Below are positions 1 through 7,380 of a stretch of 64,000 nucleotides of DNA, piece after piece. How positions within the stretch are numbered: the stretch's first letter is position 1; every line of letters starts with the position of its first letter. The position numbers and the translations under genes were made by a program. The stretch is from Tardiphaga sp. (lineage in GTDB: Bacteria; Pseudomonadota; Alphaproteobacteria; Rhizobiales; Xanthobacteraceae), in the NCBI RefSeq assembly GCF_028290495.1, contig NZ_JAQGJT010000124.1, positions 1 through 64,000 of the forward strand. The letters run 5' to 3'. Under the pieces are notes generated by a model. That model searched no databases. It had not been told where the DNA came from and was given only the letters and a program-made list of their open reading frames with translations.

Positions 1-800
1 ACAAGGATTTCCAGGAGCTCAAGGCCGTCGGCAAACTCGACATCGTGTCGCTGCCGTTCTCCAACGGCATCCAGTATATCGGCATGAAAGTCACCAAGCC
101 GCCGTTCGACAATCCGAAGGTGCGCCAGGCCGTGGCCTACGCAATCCCGTACCAGAAGATCATCGACGCGGTTCTGTTCGGCCTCGCCAACCCGATGTTC
201 GGGGCGTCGGCCGACAAGCCCACCGAGGTGGCGTGGCCGCAGGCCACCAAGTACAATACCGACATCGCCAAGGCCAAGGCGCTGCTCGCTGAAGCCGGTT
301 ATCCCAACGGTTTCGAGACCACCATCTCGTTCGATCTCGGCTTCGCCGTGGTCAACGAGCCGCTCTGCGTGCTGGTGCAGGAGAGCCTCGGCCAGATCGG
401 CATCAAGACCACCATCAACAAGATCCCCGGCGCCAACTGGCGTACCGAACTGAACAAGAAGGAGATGCCGCTTTACACCAACGTGTTCTCCGGCTGGCTC
501 GATTATCCCGAATACTTCTTCTACTGGTGCTATCACGGCGACAATTCGGTGTTCAACACCATGAGCTACAAGTCGCCGGAGATGGACAAGTTCATCAATG
601 GCGCCCGCGTGGCGGCCGCGACCGGCGACACCGCGGGCTATGACAAGGACGTCAAGGGATTCGTCGATCTTGCCTTCAGCGATTTGCCGCGAATTCCACT
701 GTACCAGCCTTACGTCAACGTCGCGATGCAGAAGAATATCTCGGGCTATCAGTACTGGTTCCACCGCCGGCTCGACTACCGCGCGCTGGTCAAGGCGTAA
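1..800 (+). CDS. ABC transporter substrate-binding protein, family 5 (C-terminal part)
   Basis: The reading frame is open from the window edge to the TAA at 798-800, so only about the last 265 residues are present. The visible part resembles the C-terminal lobe of DppA/OppA-type periplasmic solute-binding proteins: a stretch near codon 35 reads NPKVRQAVAYAI, typical of the family, and is followed by an AKALLAEAGYPNGFE segment. It would deliver solute to the two permeases and fused ATPase just downstream on the same strand. Because atzG/E/H-like amidase genes follow in the same run, the solute may be a small peptide or ureide, but that is inference from position only. Confidence 0.9.
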   Translation, partial: KDFQELKAVGKLDIVSLPFSNGIQYIGMKVTKPPFDNPKVRQAVAYAIPYQKIIDAVLFGLANPMFGASADKPTEVAWPQATKYNTDIAKAKALLAEAGYPNGFETTISFDLGFAVVNEPLCVLVQESLGQIGIKTTINKIPGANWRTELNKKEMPLYTNVFSGWLDYPEYFFYWCYHGDNSVFNTMSYKSPEMDKFINGARVAAATGDTAGYDKDVKGFVDLAFSDLPRIPLYQPYVNVAMQKNISGYQYWFHRRLDYRALVKA

Positions 801-831
801 GGGCGATGGCTGAAGCGGGGCGCACTTGCTG

Positions 832-881
832 CCTTCCCCTCCCACCCTGCAAAGCTTCGCTTTGCTCGGGGGAGAGGGGAA
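832..881. repeat. Imperfect palindrome between binding protein and permease
   Basis: Arms of the type TTCCCCT (834-840) and AGGGGAA enclose an inner perfect stem, GCAAAGC at 849-855 and GCTTTGC at 859-865 with a 3-nt loop. It sits in the only sizeable gap of the transporter operon, after the binding-protein gene. A hairpin there often stabilises the abundant binding-protein mRNA or attenuates permease expression. That role is inferred. Confidence 0.55.
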
Positions 882-900
882 AGAAGGACCGGAGTGGATC

Positions 901-1914
901 ATGCTGACCCTGATCGGAAAACGCCTGATGTTCGCGATCCCGAGCCTGATCGGGGTCGTGATCGTGACGTTCCTTTTGACACGCGCGCTGCCCGGCGATC
1001 CCGCGGCATATTTCGCCGGGCCTTCGGCCGACAAGAATGCGATCGAGGAAATCCGCAAGAAGCTCGGCCTCGACAAACCGCTGATCGAGCAATTCTTTCG
1101 CTATACCGCCGATCTCGCGCATGGTGATTTCGGCAACTCGCTGACCACCGGCCAGCCGGTCGCCACCGAAATCCGCAACCGGTTGCCGGCCTCCGCCGAG
1201 CTCACGCTGCTCGGCCTGATCGTCTCCGTCGTGATCGCGATTCCGCTCGGCATTCTCGCTGCGACAAAACCGGGCTCGTGGATCGATCACCTGTGTCGCA
1301 TCACGACGACGGCGGGCGTCTCGCTGCCGGTGTTCTTCACAGGCCTGGTACTGGTCTATGTGTTCTATTTCCGGCTCGGCTGGTCGCCGGCGCCACTCGG
1401 CCGGCTCGACGTGTTCGCCACCACGCCGCCGTCCGTCACCAATTTCTACCTGATCGACAGCATCATCGCGCGTGACTGGGAGGCGTTCCGCTCCTCGTTC
1501 AACCAGCTTATCCTGCCGACCGCGACCTTGGCGATCTTCTCGCTGGCGCCGATTGCGCGAATGACGCGCGCCTCGATGCTGGCGATCCTGTCGTCGGATT
1601 TCGTCCGCACCGCGCGCGCATCCGGCCTGTCGCCGCGCACCGTGATCGTCACCTACGCGTTCCGCAACGCGATGCTTCCGGTCATCACCACGCTGTCGAT
1701 GACGTTCTCGTTCCTGCTCGGCGCCAACGTGCTGGTGGAGAAGGTGTTCGCCTGGCCGGGCATCGGCTCCTACGCCGTGGAAGCGCTGATCTCGTCGGAC
1801 TTCGCGCCGGTACAGGGCTTCGTGCTGACGATGGCCGTGATGTACGTCATGATCAACCTGATCATCGACATTCTCTACGGCGTGATTGATCCCCGTGTCA
1901 GGCTGGAAGGCTAG
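901..1914 (+). CDS. ABC transporter permease, DppB/OppB type
   Basis: Inner-membrane permease of a peptide-type (family 5) importer, 337 residues from the ATG at 901. That start is preferred because GGAG lies at 891-894 and because the protein then begins MLTLIGKRLMFAIPSL, the usual DppB start. An upstream in-frame ATG at 826 would read through the intergenic palindrome. Several hydrophobic segments are visible, and the EAA-type loop near residues 230-250 (RTARASGLSPRTV) is the ATPase-contact motif. It pairs with the DppC-type permease that begins 3 nt after its stop. Confidence 0.92.
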   Translation: MLTLIGKRLMFAIPSLIGVVIVTFLLTRALPGDPAAYFAGPSADKNAIEEIRKKLGLDKPLIEQFFRYTADLAHGDFGNSLTTGQPVATEIRNRLPASAELTLLGLIVSVVIAIPLGILAATKPGSWIDHLCRITTTAGVSLPVFFTGLVLVYVFYFRLGWSPAPLGRLDVFATTPPSVTNFYLIDSIIARDWEAFRSSFNQLILPTATLAIFSLAPIARMTRASMLAILSSDFVRTARASGLSPRTVIVTYAFRNAMLPVITTLSMTFSFLLGANVLVEKVFAWPGIGSYAVEALISSDFAPVQGFVLTMAVMYVMINLIIDILYGVIDPRVRLEG

Positions 1915-1917
1915 AGT

Positions 1918-2817
1918 ATGAGCACCGCGGCCCCCGCAGTCGAACCCGTCCCCGCAGTCCGCACTTCGGCCATTGCGGCGACGTTCCAGCACACCCGCTA
2001 TATTCTCGGCGAGAACCGCGTCACCGCCTTCGCCTTTGGGCTGCTGGTGTTGATCGTCTTCGCCGCGATTTTCGGCCCCTATATCGTGCCGTACGATCCG
2101 CTGGCCTCCGACACCGCGCAGGCCTTGAAGGCGCCGTCGGCGCTGCACTGGTTCGGCACCGACCAGCTCGGCCGGGATATCTTCAGCCGCGTCATCGTCG
2201 CGACCCGGCTGGATTTCTTCATAGCCATCGCCTCGGTGCTGCTGGTGTTCGCGATGGGGGGCCTTGCCGGCATCGCGTCGGGCTATTTCGGTGGCTGGAC
2301 CGACCGCATCGTCGGCCGCATCGCCGATACCATCATGGCGTTCCCGCTGTTCGTGCTGGCGATGGGCATCGTCGCGGCACTCGGCAACACCGTGCAGAAC
2401 ATCATCATCGCGACCGCGATCGTGAACTTCCCGCTTTATGCCCGCGTGGCGCGCGCGGAGGCCAACGTACGGCGCGACGCCGGCTTCGTGCAGGCGGCGC
2501 GGCTCTCGGGCAATAGCGAGATGCGCATCCTGCTGGTGCACATCTTGCCCAACATCATGCCGATCATGATCGTGCAGATGTCACTCACCATGGGCTACGC
2601 CATCCTGAATGCCGCCGGCCTCTCTTTCATCGGTCTCGGCGTCCGCCCGCCGACCGCCGAGTGGGGCATCATGGTCGCCGAGGGCGCGTCCTTCATGGTG
2701 TCCGGCGAATGGTGGATCGCTTTGTTTCCCGGCCTGGCGCTGATGATCGCGGTGTTCTGCTTCAACCTGCTCGGCGACGGCCTGCGCGATATCGTCGATC
2801 CGCAGCGAAGGACGTGA
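1918..2817 (+). CDS. ABC transporter permease, DppC/OppC type
   Basis: Second inner-membrane subunit of the same importer, 299 residues. A short N-terminal tail precedes the first membrane segment (about residues 38-58). The typical periplasmic block PHWFGTDQLGRDIFSR-like is present (HWFGTDQLGRDIFSRVI), a reliable mark of DppC proteins, and the EAA loop (VQAARLSGNSEMRIL) lies near residue 190. The start is 3 nt after the dppB-like stop, so the genes are probably translationally coupled. The fused ATPase follows after 10 nt. Confidence 0.93.
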   Translation: MSTAAPAVEPVPAVRTSAIAATFQHTRYILGENRVTAFAFGLLVLIVFAAIFGPYIVPYDPLASDTAQALKAPSALHWFGTDQLGRDIFSRVIVATRLDFFIAIASVLLVFAMGGLAGIASGYFGGWTDRIVGRIADTIMAFPLFVLAMGIVAALGNTVQNIIIATAIVNFPLYARVARAEANVRRDAGFVQAARLSGNSEMRILLVHILPNIMPIMIVQMSLTMGYAILNAAGLSFIGLGVRPPTAEWGIMVAEGASFMVSGEWWIALFPGLALMIAVFCFNLLGDGLRDIVDPQRRT

Positions 2818-2827
2818 GGATAATTTC

Positions 2828-4558
2828 ATGGCTGCGAAACCTCTCCTCGACGTCAACGACCTCACCGTCGAATTCGCCACCCGCCGCGGCATCGTCAAGG
2901 CGGTGCAACATGTCGATATCACGGTCGCCAAGGGCGAGACGCTGGGTATCGTCGGCGAGTCCGGCTCCGGCAAGTCGGTGACTTCCTATGCCGTGATGCG
3001 GATCCTCGATCGCGCCGGCAAGATTGCCGAGGGATCGGTGATGTTCTCCGGCGTCGACATCAAGGGCGCCACCGAAAGCCAGATGCGCGACCTGCGCGGC
3101 CGGGAGATCTCGATGATCTTCCAGAACCCGCGCGCGGCGCTGAACCCGATCCGCAAGGTCGGCGACCAGATCGAGGATGTGCTGCGCCAGCACGCTCAGG
3201 CCGGCAGCCATCAGCGTGCCGACAAGGCGATCGAGGTGCTGGAGCAGGTCAAGATCGCCCGGCCGCGCGAGCGCTACCATGCCTATCCGTTTGAGCTGTC
3301 CGGCGGCATGTGCCAGCGCGTCGTCATTGCGCTGGCGCTGGCCTGCAATCCACAGCTGCTCATTGCGGACGAGCCGACCACCGGCCTCGACGTCACCACG
3401 CAGAAGGCCGTGATGGATCTGATCGTCGAACTGACCAAGAGCCGGGGCATGTCGACGATCCTGATCACCCACGATCTCGGCCTTGCCGCCGCCTATTGCG
3501 ACCGCGTCGTGGTGATGGAGAAAGGCCGCGTCGTTGAGACGGCCCTGTCGGCGGATATCTTCGCCAATCCGCAGCACGCCTACACCAGGAAGCTGATGCA
3601 AGCCACGCCGCGGCTCGGCGTGTCGTTGCGTGATCTGCTGCCGGCCGAAGAGCGCGCCGCGATGCCGGTGCAGACGGTGACCGCGGCCGCCGCGGCGACC
3701 AGTGAAATCCCGCTGCTGCGCGTGGATAATCTGGTCAAGGAATATGCCCGCCAGGGCGCCACCGCGAGTCTTGCCAAGCTGTTCTCGCGAAAGGTTGCCG
3801 CCGAGCCCGATAAATTCCGGGCGGTGGACGGCATCAGCTTCACGGTCAGCCACGGCGAGAGCGTCGGTCTGGTCGGCGAATCCGGCTGCGGCAAATCCAC
3901 CACGTCGATGATGGTGATGCGGCTGATCGACAAGACCTCCGGCAATATCATCTTCGATGGCGACGACATCGGCAGCATGCCGCCGAACCAGTTTGCGCGG
4001 CTGCCGCTGCGCAAGAGCATCCAGATGGTGTTCCAGGATCCCACCGACAGTCTCAACCCGCGCTTCACCGCGGCCCGCGCCATCGCCGATCCGATCATGC
4101 AGCTCGGCGACATCAAGGGCGGCGATGCGCTGCGCGCCAGATGCGAGGACCTCGCGCGCCAGGTCGGGCTGCCGCTCGATTTGCTCGATCGCTTTCCGCA
4201 CCAGATGTCCGGCGGACAGAAGGCCCGCGTCGGCATCGCGCGCGCCATTGCGCTGCAGCCGAAGCTGATCATTCTGGACGAGCCGACGGCCGCGCTCGAC
4301 GTCTCGGTGCAGGCGGTGGTCCTGAACCTGCTGCAGGACCTCAAACTGTCGATGGGGATGAGCTATCTTTTCGTGTCGCACGATTTGAATGTGGTGCGGC
4401 TGTTGTGCGATCGTGTCATCGTGATGCGATCAGGGCGAATCGTGGAGCAGGGCCAGACCGACGCCGTGCTTGACGCGCCGCAGGACGATTACACCCGCGA
4501 ACTGCTGTCGGCGATCCCGCATCCGCCGCTGCCGGTTCACCGAGTTTCTAACGATTGA
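2828..4558 (+). CDS. Fused double ABC ATPase of peptide-type importer (DppD-DppF)
   Basis: A 576-residue cytoplasmic protein with two complete ABC ATPase domains that energise the permeases just upstream. Domain 1 has Walker A GESGSGKS near residue 45, signature LSGGMCQR near 157 and Walker B LLIADEPT. Domain 2 has Walker A GESGCGKS near 350, signature MSGGQKAR near 459 and Walker B LIILDEPT. Each half ends with a family-typical switch His (ITHD, VSHD). The linker around residues 275-300 is Ala-rich. DppD and DppF are separate genes in many bacteria, but the fused form is common in rhizobia. Confidence 0.94.
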   Translation: MAAKPLLDVNDLTVEFATRRGIVKAVQHVDITVAKGETLGIVGESGSGKSVTSYAVMRILDRAGKIAEGSVMFSGVDIKGATESQMRDLRGREISMIFQNPRAALNPIRKVGDQIEDVLRQHAQAGSHQRADKAIEVLEQVKIARPRERYHAYPFELSGGMCQRVVIALALACNPQLLIADEPTTGLDVTTQKAVMDLIVELTKSRGMSTILITHDLGLAAAYCDRVVVMEKGRVVETALSADIFANPQHAYTRKLMQATPRLGVSLRDLLPAEERAAMPVQTVTAAAAATSEIPLLRVDNLVKEYARQGATASLAKLFSRKVAAEPDKFRAVDGISFTVSHGESVGLVGESGCGKSTTSMMVMRLIDKTSGNIIFDGDDIGSMPPNQFARLPLRKSIQMVFQDPTDSLNPRFTAARAIADPIMQLGDIKGGDALRARCEDLARQVGLPLDLLDRFPHQMSGGQKARVGIARAIALQPKLIILDEPTAALDVSVQAVVLNLLQDLKLSMGMSYLFVSHDLNVVRLLCDRVIVMRSGRIVEQGQTDAVLDAPQDDYTRELLSAIPHPPLPVHRVSND

Positions 4559-4568
4559 GAGAGTGCCA

Positions 4569-4748
4569 GTGGCCGAACCACTAGATGACTATATCGACAC
4601 CGTGGCGAAAGTGCTCGGCCTGCCGATCGAAGACGCCTGGAAGCCGATGATCCGTGCCAACCTCGCCGTGACGTTGAAACTGGCCGGTATGGTCGATGAA
4701 TTCGCGCTGCCCGATGAATCCGAACCGGCCGGCATCTATGCAGCCTGA
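4569..4748 (+). CDS. atzG: AtzG-like small subunit (DUF4089)
   Basis: A protein of about 59 residues that matches the AtzG family: a short helical protein ending in the diagnostic pattern FALPDESEPAGIY. In Pseudomonas sp. ADP, AtzG is needed as a structural partner for the amidase AtzE. The start is either GTG 4569, with GAGAGAG just upstream, or GTG 4563; there is no ATG. The 3' end overlaps the amidase start at 4738, the usual coupling of atzG with atzE. Family assignment is strong; the exact start is not. Confidence 0.85.
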   Translation: MAEPLDDYIDTVAKVLGLPIEDAWKPMIRANLAVTLKLAGMVDEFALPDESEPAGIYAA

Positions 4749-6153
4749 TCCCGTAATGAGCCCCGCCGGCGAATGGCTGCCCGCTTCCGAAATCGCGCAG
4801 GCCGTGGCCGCGAAGAAAATCTCCGCGCTTGCCGTCACCGAAACCGCCCTGGCGCGGATCGCCGCGCATGATCCGGTGCTCAACGCCTTCACCGATGTCA
4901 CCGCCGAACGCGCGCGCGCCACGGCGAAAGTTGTCGATGCAGCAATTGCGGCCGGCCAAAGCGTCGGCCCGCTGGCCGGCGTGCCGTTCGCCGTGAAGAA
5001 CCTGTTCGATATCGAGGGCTTGCCGACCCGCGCCGGCTCCAAGATCAACCGCGACCGTCCGGCCTCGACCCGCGACGCCACACTGATCGAGCGCATGGAA
5101 GCCTCGGGCGCCGTGCTACTCGGTGGACTCAACATGGGCGAATACGCCTATGATTTCACCGGCGAGAACGTCCATGACGGCGCCTCGCGTAATCCGCACG
5201 ACACCACGCGAATGACCGGCGGATCGTCGGGCGGTTCGGGCGCTGCGGTTGGCGGCGGGCTGGTGCCGCTGGCGCTGGGCTCCGATACCAACGGCTCGAT
5301 CCGCGTGCCGTCGTCGTTTTGCGGCATCTTCGGCCTGAAGCCGACCTATGGCCGGCTGTCGCGCGCGCGCTCGTTCCCCTTCGTTGCCAGCTTCGATCAC
5401 CTCGGCCCGTTCGCGCGCACGGTCGAAGACCTCGCGCTATCCTATGATGCGATGCAGGGACCGGACACCGACGACGCGGCGTGCTCGACACGCCACGTCG
5501 AGCCGGTGACCTCGCTGCTGAAGCAGGACATCGGCGATCTGCGCGTGGCGCTGGCCGGCGGCTACTTCAGGAAGAACCTGTTTCCCGAAGCCAGGGAAGC
5601 CATCGCCCGCGTCACCAAGGCGCTCGGCGTCACCCGCGAGGTGGAGATCCCCGAAGCCGCGCGTGCGCGTTCGGCAGCCTATGTGATCTCGACCGCTGAG
5701 GGCGGCTCGCTGCATCTCGACCGGCTGCGAACGCGTCCGAACGATTTCGACCCGGCGACGCGCGACCGGCTGATCGCTGGCGCGATGGTGCCCGCGCCTT
5801 TCGTCGACCGTGCGCAAAAATTCCGTCGCTGGTACCGTCAGCAGGTGCTGGAGCTTTTCAAGACGGTCGATATCATCATCGCGCCGGCGACGCCGTGCAT
5901 CGCGCCGAAGCTCGGCCAGGTGAACTTCACGCTGGACGGCGTCGAACTGCCGGTGCGCGCCAATATCGGCATCCATACCCAGCCGATCTCGTTCATCGGC
6001 CTGCCGGTAGTGGCTGTACCGATCCCGCTCGATCCGATGCCGATCGGCGTCCAGATCATTGCCGCACCCTGGCGCGAAGATCTCGCGCTGCGAGTTGCTT
6101 ATGCGTTGCAGCAGGCCGGTGTCGCCGCGGCGCTTCGCCCGAAAGGATTCTGA
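4738..6153 (+). CDS. atzE: AtzE-like amidase (amidase signature family)
   Basis: A 471-residue cytoplasmic amidohydrolase with the complete Ser-cisSer-Lys triad: Lys87 (PFAVKN), Ser163 (GGSSGGS) and Ser187 (DTNGSIR). AtzE of Pseudomonas sp. ADP, in complex with AtzG, deaminates 1-carboxybiuret. The pairing with an atzG-like gene upstream and an atzH-like gene downstream supports an AtzE-type role on a carboxylated ureide. Sequence alone cannot exclude another amide. The ATG at 4738 lies inside the atzG end, and a second in-frame ATG at 4756 is possible. Confidence 0.85.
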   Translation: MQPDPVMSPAGEWLPASEIAQAVAAKKISALAVTETALARIAAHDPVLNAFTDVTAERARATAKVVDAAIAAGQSVGPLAGVPFAVKNLFDIEGLPTRAGSKINRDRPASTRDATLIERMEASGAVLLGGLNMGEYAYDFTGENVHDGASRNPHDTTRMTGGSSGGSGAAVGGGLVPLALGSDTNGSIRVPSSFCGIFGLKPTYGRLSRARSFPFVASFDHLGPFARTVEDLALSYDAMQGPDTDDAACSTRHVEPVTSLLKQDIGDLRVALAGGYFRKNLFPEAREAIARVTKALGVTREVEIPEAARARSAAYVISTAEGGSLHLDRLRTRPNDFDPATRDRLIAGAMVPAPFVDRAQKFRRWYRQQVLELFKTVDIIIAPATPCIAPKLGQVNFTLDGVELPVRANIGIHTQPISFIGLPVVAVPIPLDPMPIGVQIIAAPWREDLALRVAYALQQAGVAAALRPKGF

Positions 6154-6155
6154 AA

Positions 6156-6557
6156 ATGGATATCGATCTTCCCGACGTGCTTGCCGAAGTGAGCGCGGCC
6201 TTTGCGCGCTATGAGACGGCGCTGGTCAGCAACGACACCGCCGTGCTCGGCGAACTGTTCCGCAACGACTCGCGCACCCTGCGCTACGGCATGGCCGAAA
6301 ACCTCTATGGTTACGATGAGATCCAGGCCTTTCGCAGTGCACGCCCGGCCGTCGGATTGATGCGCCGCACTGCACGCACGGTGATCACCGCCTACGGCCG
6401 CGACAATGCCGTCGCCTCGACGCTATTTTACCGGGATAACGCGCCGGGTAAGGTCGGGCGGCAGATGCAGACCTGGGTGCGGTTCGCCGAAGGCTGGCGC
6501 ATCGTCGCAGCCTCCGTCAGTATCATCGACGAGCCCAAAGAAGCGACCAAGGACTGA
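6156..6557 (+). CDS. atzH: AtzH-like protein (DUF3225, SnoaL-like fold)
   Basis: A 133-residue protein of the AtzH/DUF3225 group. AtzH has been proposed to hydrolyse 1,3-dicarboxyurea to allophanate between AtzE and AtzF, with a Tyr and an Arg needed for activity. The local equivalents are probably Tyr19 (FARYE) and Arg39 or Arg42 (DSRTLRYG), read by eye. It starts 2 nt after the amidase stop and is followed 2 nt later by the GntR gene. The atzG-E-H order is conserved in many proteobacteria that lack the cyanuric acid hydrolase AtzD. Confidence 0.82.
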   Translation: MDIDLPDVLAEVSAAFARYETALVSNDTAVLGELFRNDSRTLRYGMAENLYGYDEIQAFRSARPAVGLMRRTARTVITAYGRDNAVASTLFYRDNAPGKVGRQMQTWVRFAEGWRIVAASVSIIDEPKEATKD

Positions 6558-6559
6558 GC

Positions 6560-7273
6560 ATGAGTTTAGACGACATGCTGGTGGTGCCCGGATCGAAGCG
6601 ACCCGGCCGCAAGGCCGGCGCGTCGGCTGTCGAAAAAATCACGCGCGCCGAGGAACTCCGGCTGCAGCTGGCCGATGATATCGTCCGCGGCGTACTTGCG
6701 CCGGGCGCGGCGCTGGACGAAACAGAAATTGCGCGGCGTTTCGAGGTGTCGCGCACGCCGGTGCGCGAAGCGCTGCGGCAGTTGGCCGCCAGCGGGCTGG
6801 TCGATTCCCGTGCGCATCGCGGCGCCTTCGTGGCGCAACCGTCGCTGGAACGGCTGTCGGGCATGTTCGAGGCGATGGCCGAACTGGAAGCTTTGTGCGC
6901 GGGGCTGGCCGCCGAGCGCATGCTCGCGGTCGAACGTCAGGCGCTGGAGGCCGTGCACGAGGAATTGCGCGTGCTCAGCTATGACGGAAATCCCGAACGC
7001 TTTGCCGAGGTCAATGAGAGCTTCCACAACGCGATCTATACGGGCTCGCAGAACGGCTACATCGCCGAGATCACGCTGGCGACGCGGGTGCGCGTGCAGC
7101 CGTTCCGCCGCGCCCAGTTCCGCAATCTCGGTCGTCTCGCCAAATCGCAGGCCGAGCATGATCGCGTCGTCGTCGCCATCCTGCGCGGCGACCGCGCTGG
7201 CGCGGCTGCCGCGATGCGCGCGCATATCGAACTGGTGCGCGGCGAGTATGAGCACTACGCGGTGACGGTGTAG
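6560..7273 (+). CDS. GntR-family regulator, FCD (FadR) subfamily
   Basis: A 237-residue DNA-binding regulator. An N-terminal winged helix (about residues 28-95) carries the typical recognition stretch FEVSRTPVREALRQLAASGLV. A C-terminal all-helical FCD ligand domain has spaced Asp/His metal-ligand candidates (NESFHNAIY, HIELVRGEYEHY). It is the last gene of the transporter-atzGEH run. FCD regulators usually bind short palindromes centred on GTATAC, and TTGTATACAA at 11673-11682 before the cysteine hydrolase fits. It probably controls both arms in response to a ureide or carboxylate ligand; the ligand is unknown. Confidence 0.9.
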   Translation: MSLDDMLVVPGSKRPGRKAGASAVEKITRAEELRLQLADDIVRGVLAPGAALDETEIARRFEVSRTPVREALRQLAASGLVDSRAHRGAFVAQPSLERLSGMFEAMAELEALCAGLAAERMLAVERQALEAVHEELRVLSYDGNPERFAEVNESFHNAIYTGSQNGYIAEITLATRVRVQPFRRAQFRNLGRLAKSQAEHDRVVVAILRGDRAGAAAAMRAHIELVRGEYEHYAVTV

Positions 7274-7308
7274 CGGCAGCAGGCAGTAAACGCTTCGACT
7301 TGAAGAAA

Positions 7309-7375
7309 ATGCTGTCATTCCGGGATGCACTCCAGACGGCGAAGCCGGCTGGAGTGCATCCCGGAATGACAGCAT
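7309..7375. repeat. Long perfect inverted repeat between convergent genes
   Basis: The left arm 7309-7335 and right arm 7349-7375 are exact reverse complements over 27 bp. Pairing continues inward with one mismatch to a GAA loop at 7341-7343. The outer sequence (CATCCCGGAATGACAG) recurs at 38756-38771, so this is a copy of a dispersed palindromic element. It fills the gap between the GntR gene and the converging atzF-like gene and could terminate transcription in both directions. Confidence 0.9.
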
Positions 7376-7380
7376 AAGAG

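Noticed and set aside
826-900. Upstream in-frame ATG for the DppB-like gene
   Set aside because: The extension would translate an intergenic palindrome, and ATG 901 has a proper ribosome site and family-typical start.
790-2541. Long minus-strand ORF of 583 codons opposite the permease genes
   Set aside because: It is a high-GC shadow: Arg/His/Asp-rich sequence without domains, opposite two well-conserved permease genes. Similar antisense frames at 2762-4381, 32759-34684, 35923-37473 and 47487-48965 were dropped for the same reason.
4738-6153. GatA, the tRNA amidotransferase subunit
   Set aside because: It shares the amidase signature, but the AtzG-like partner and AtzH-like neighbour, with no gatB or gatC, point to AtzE.
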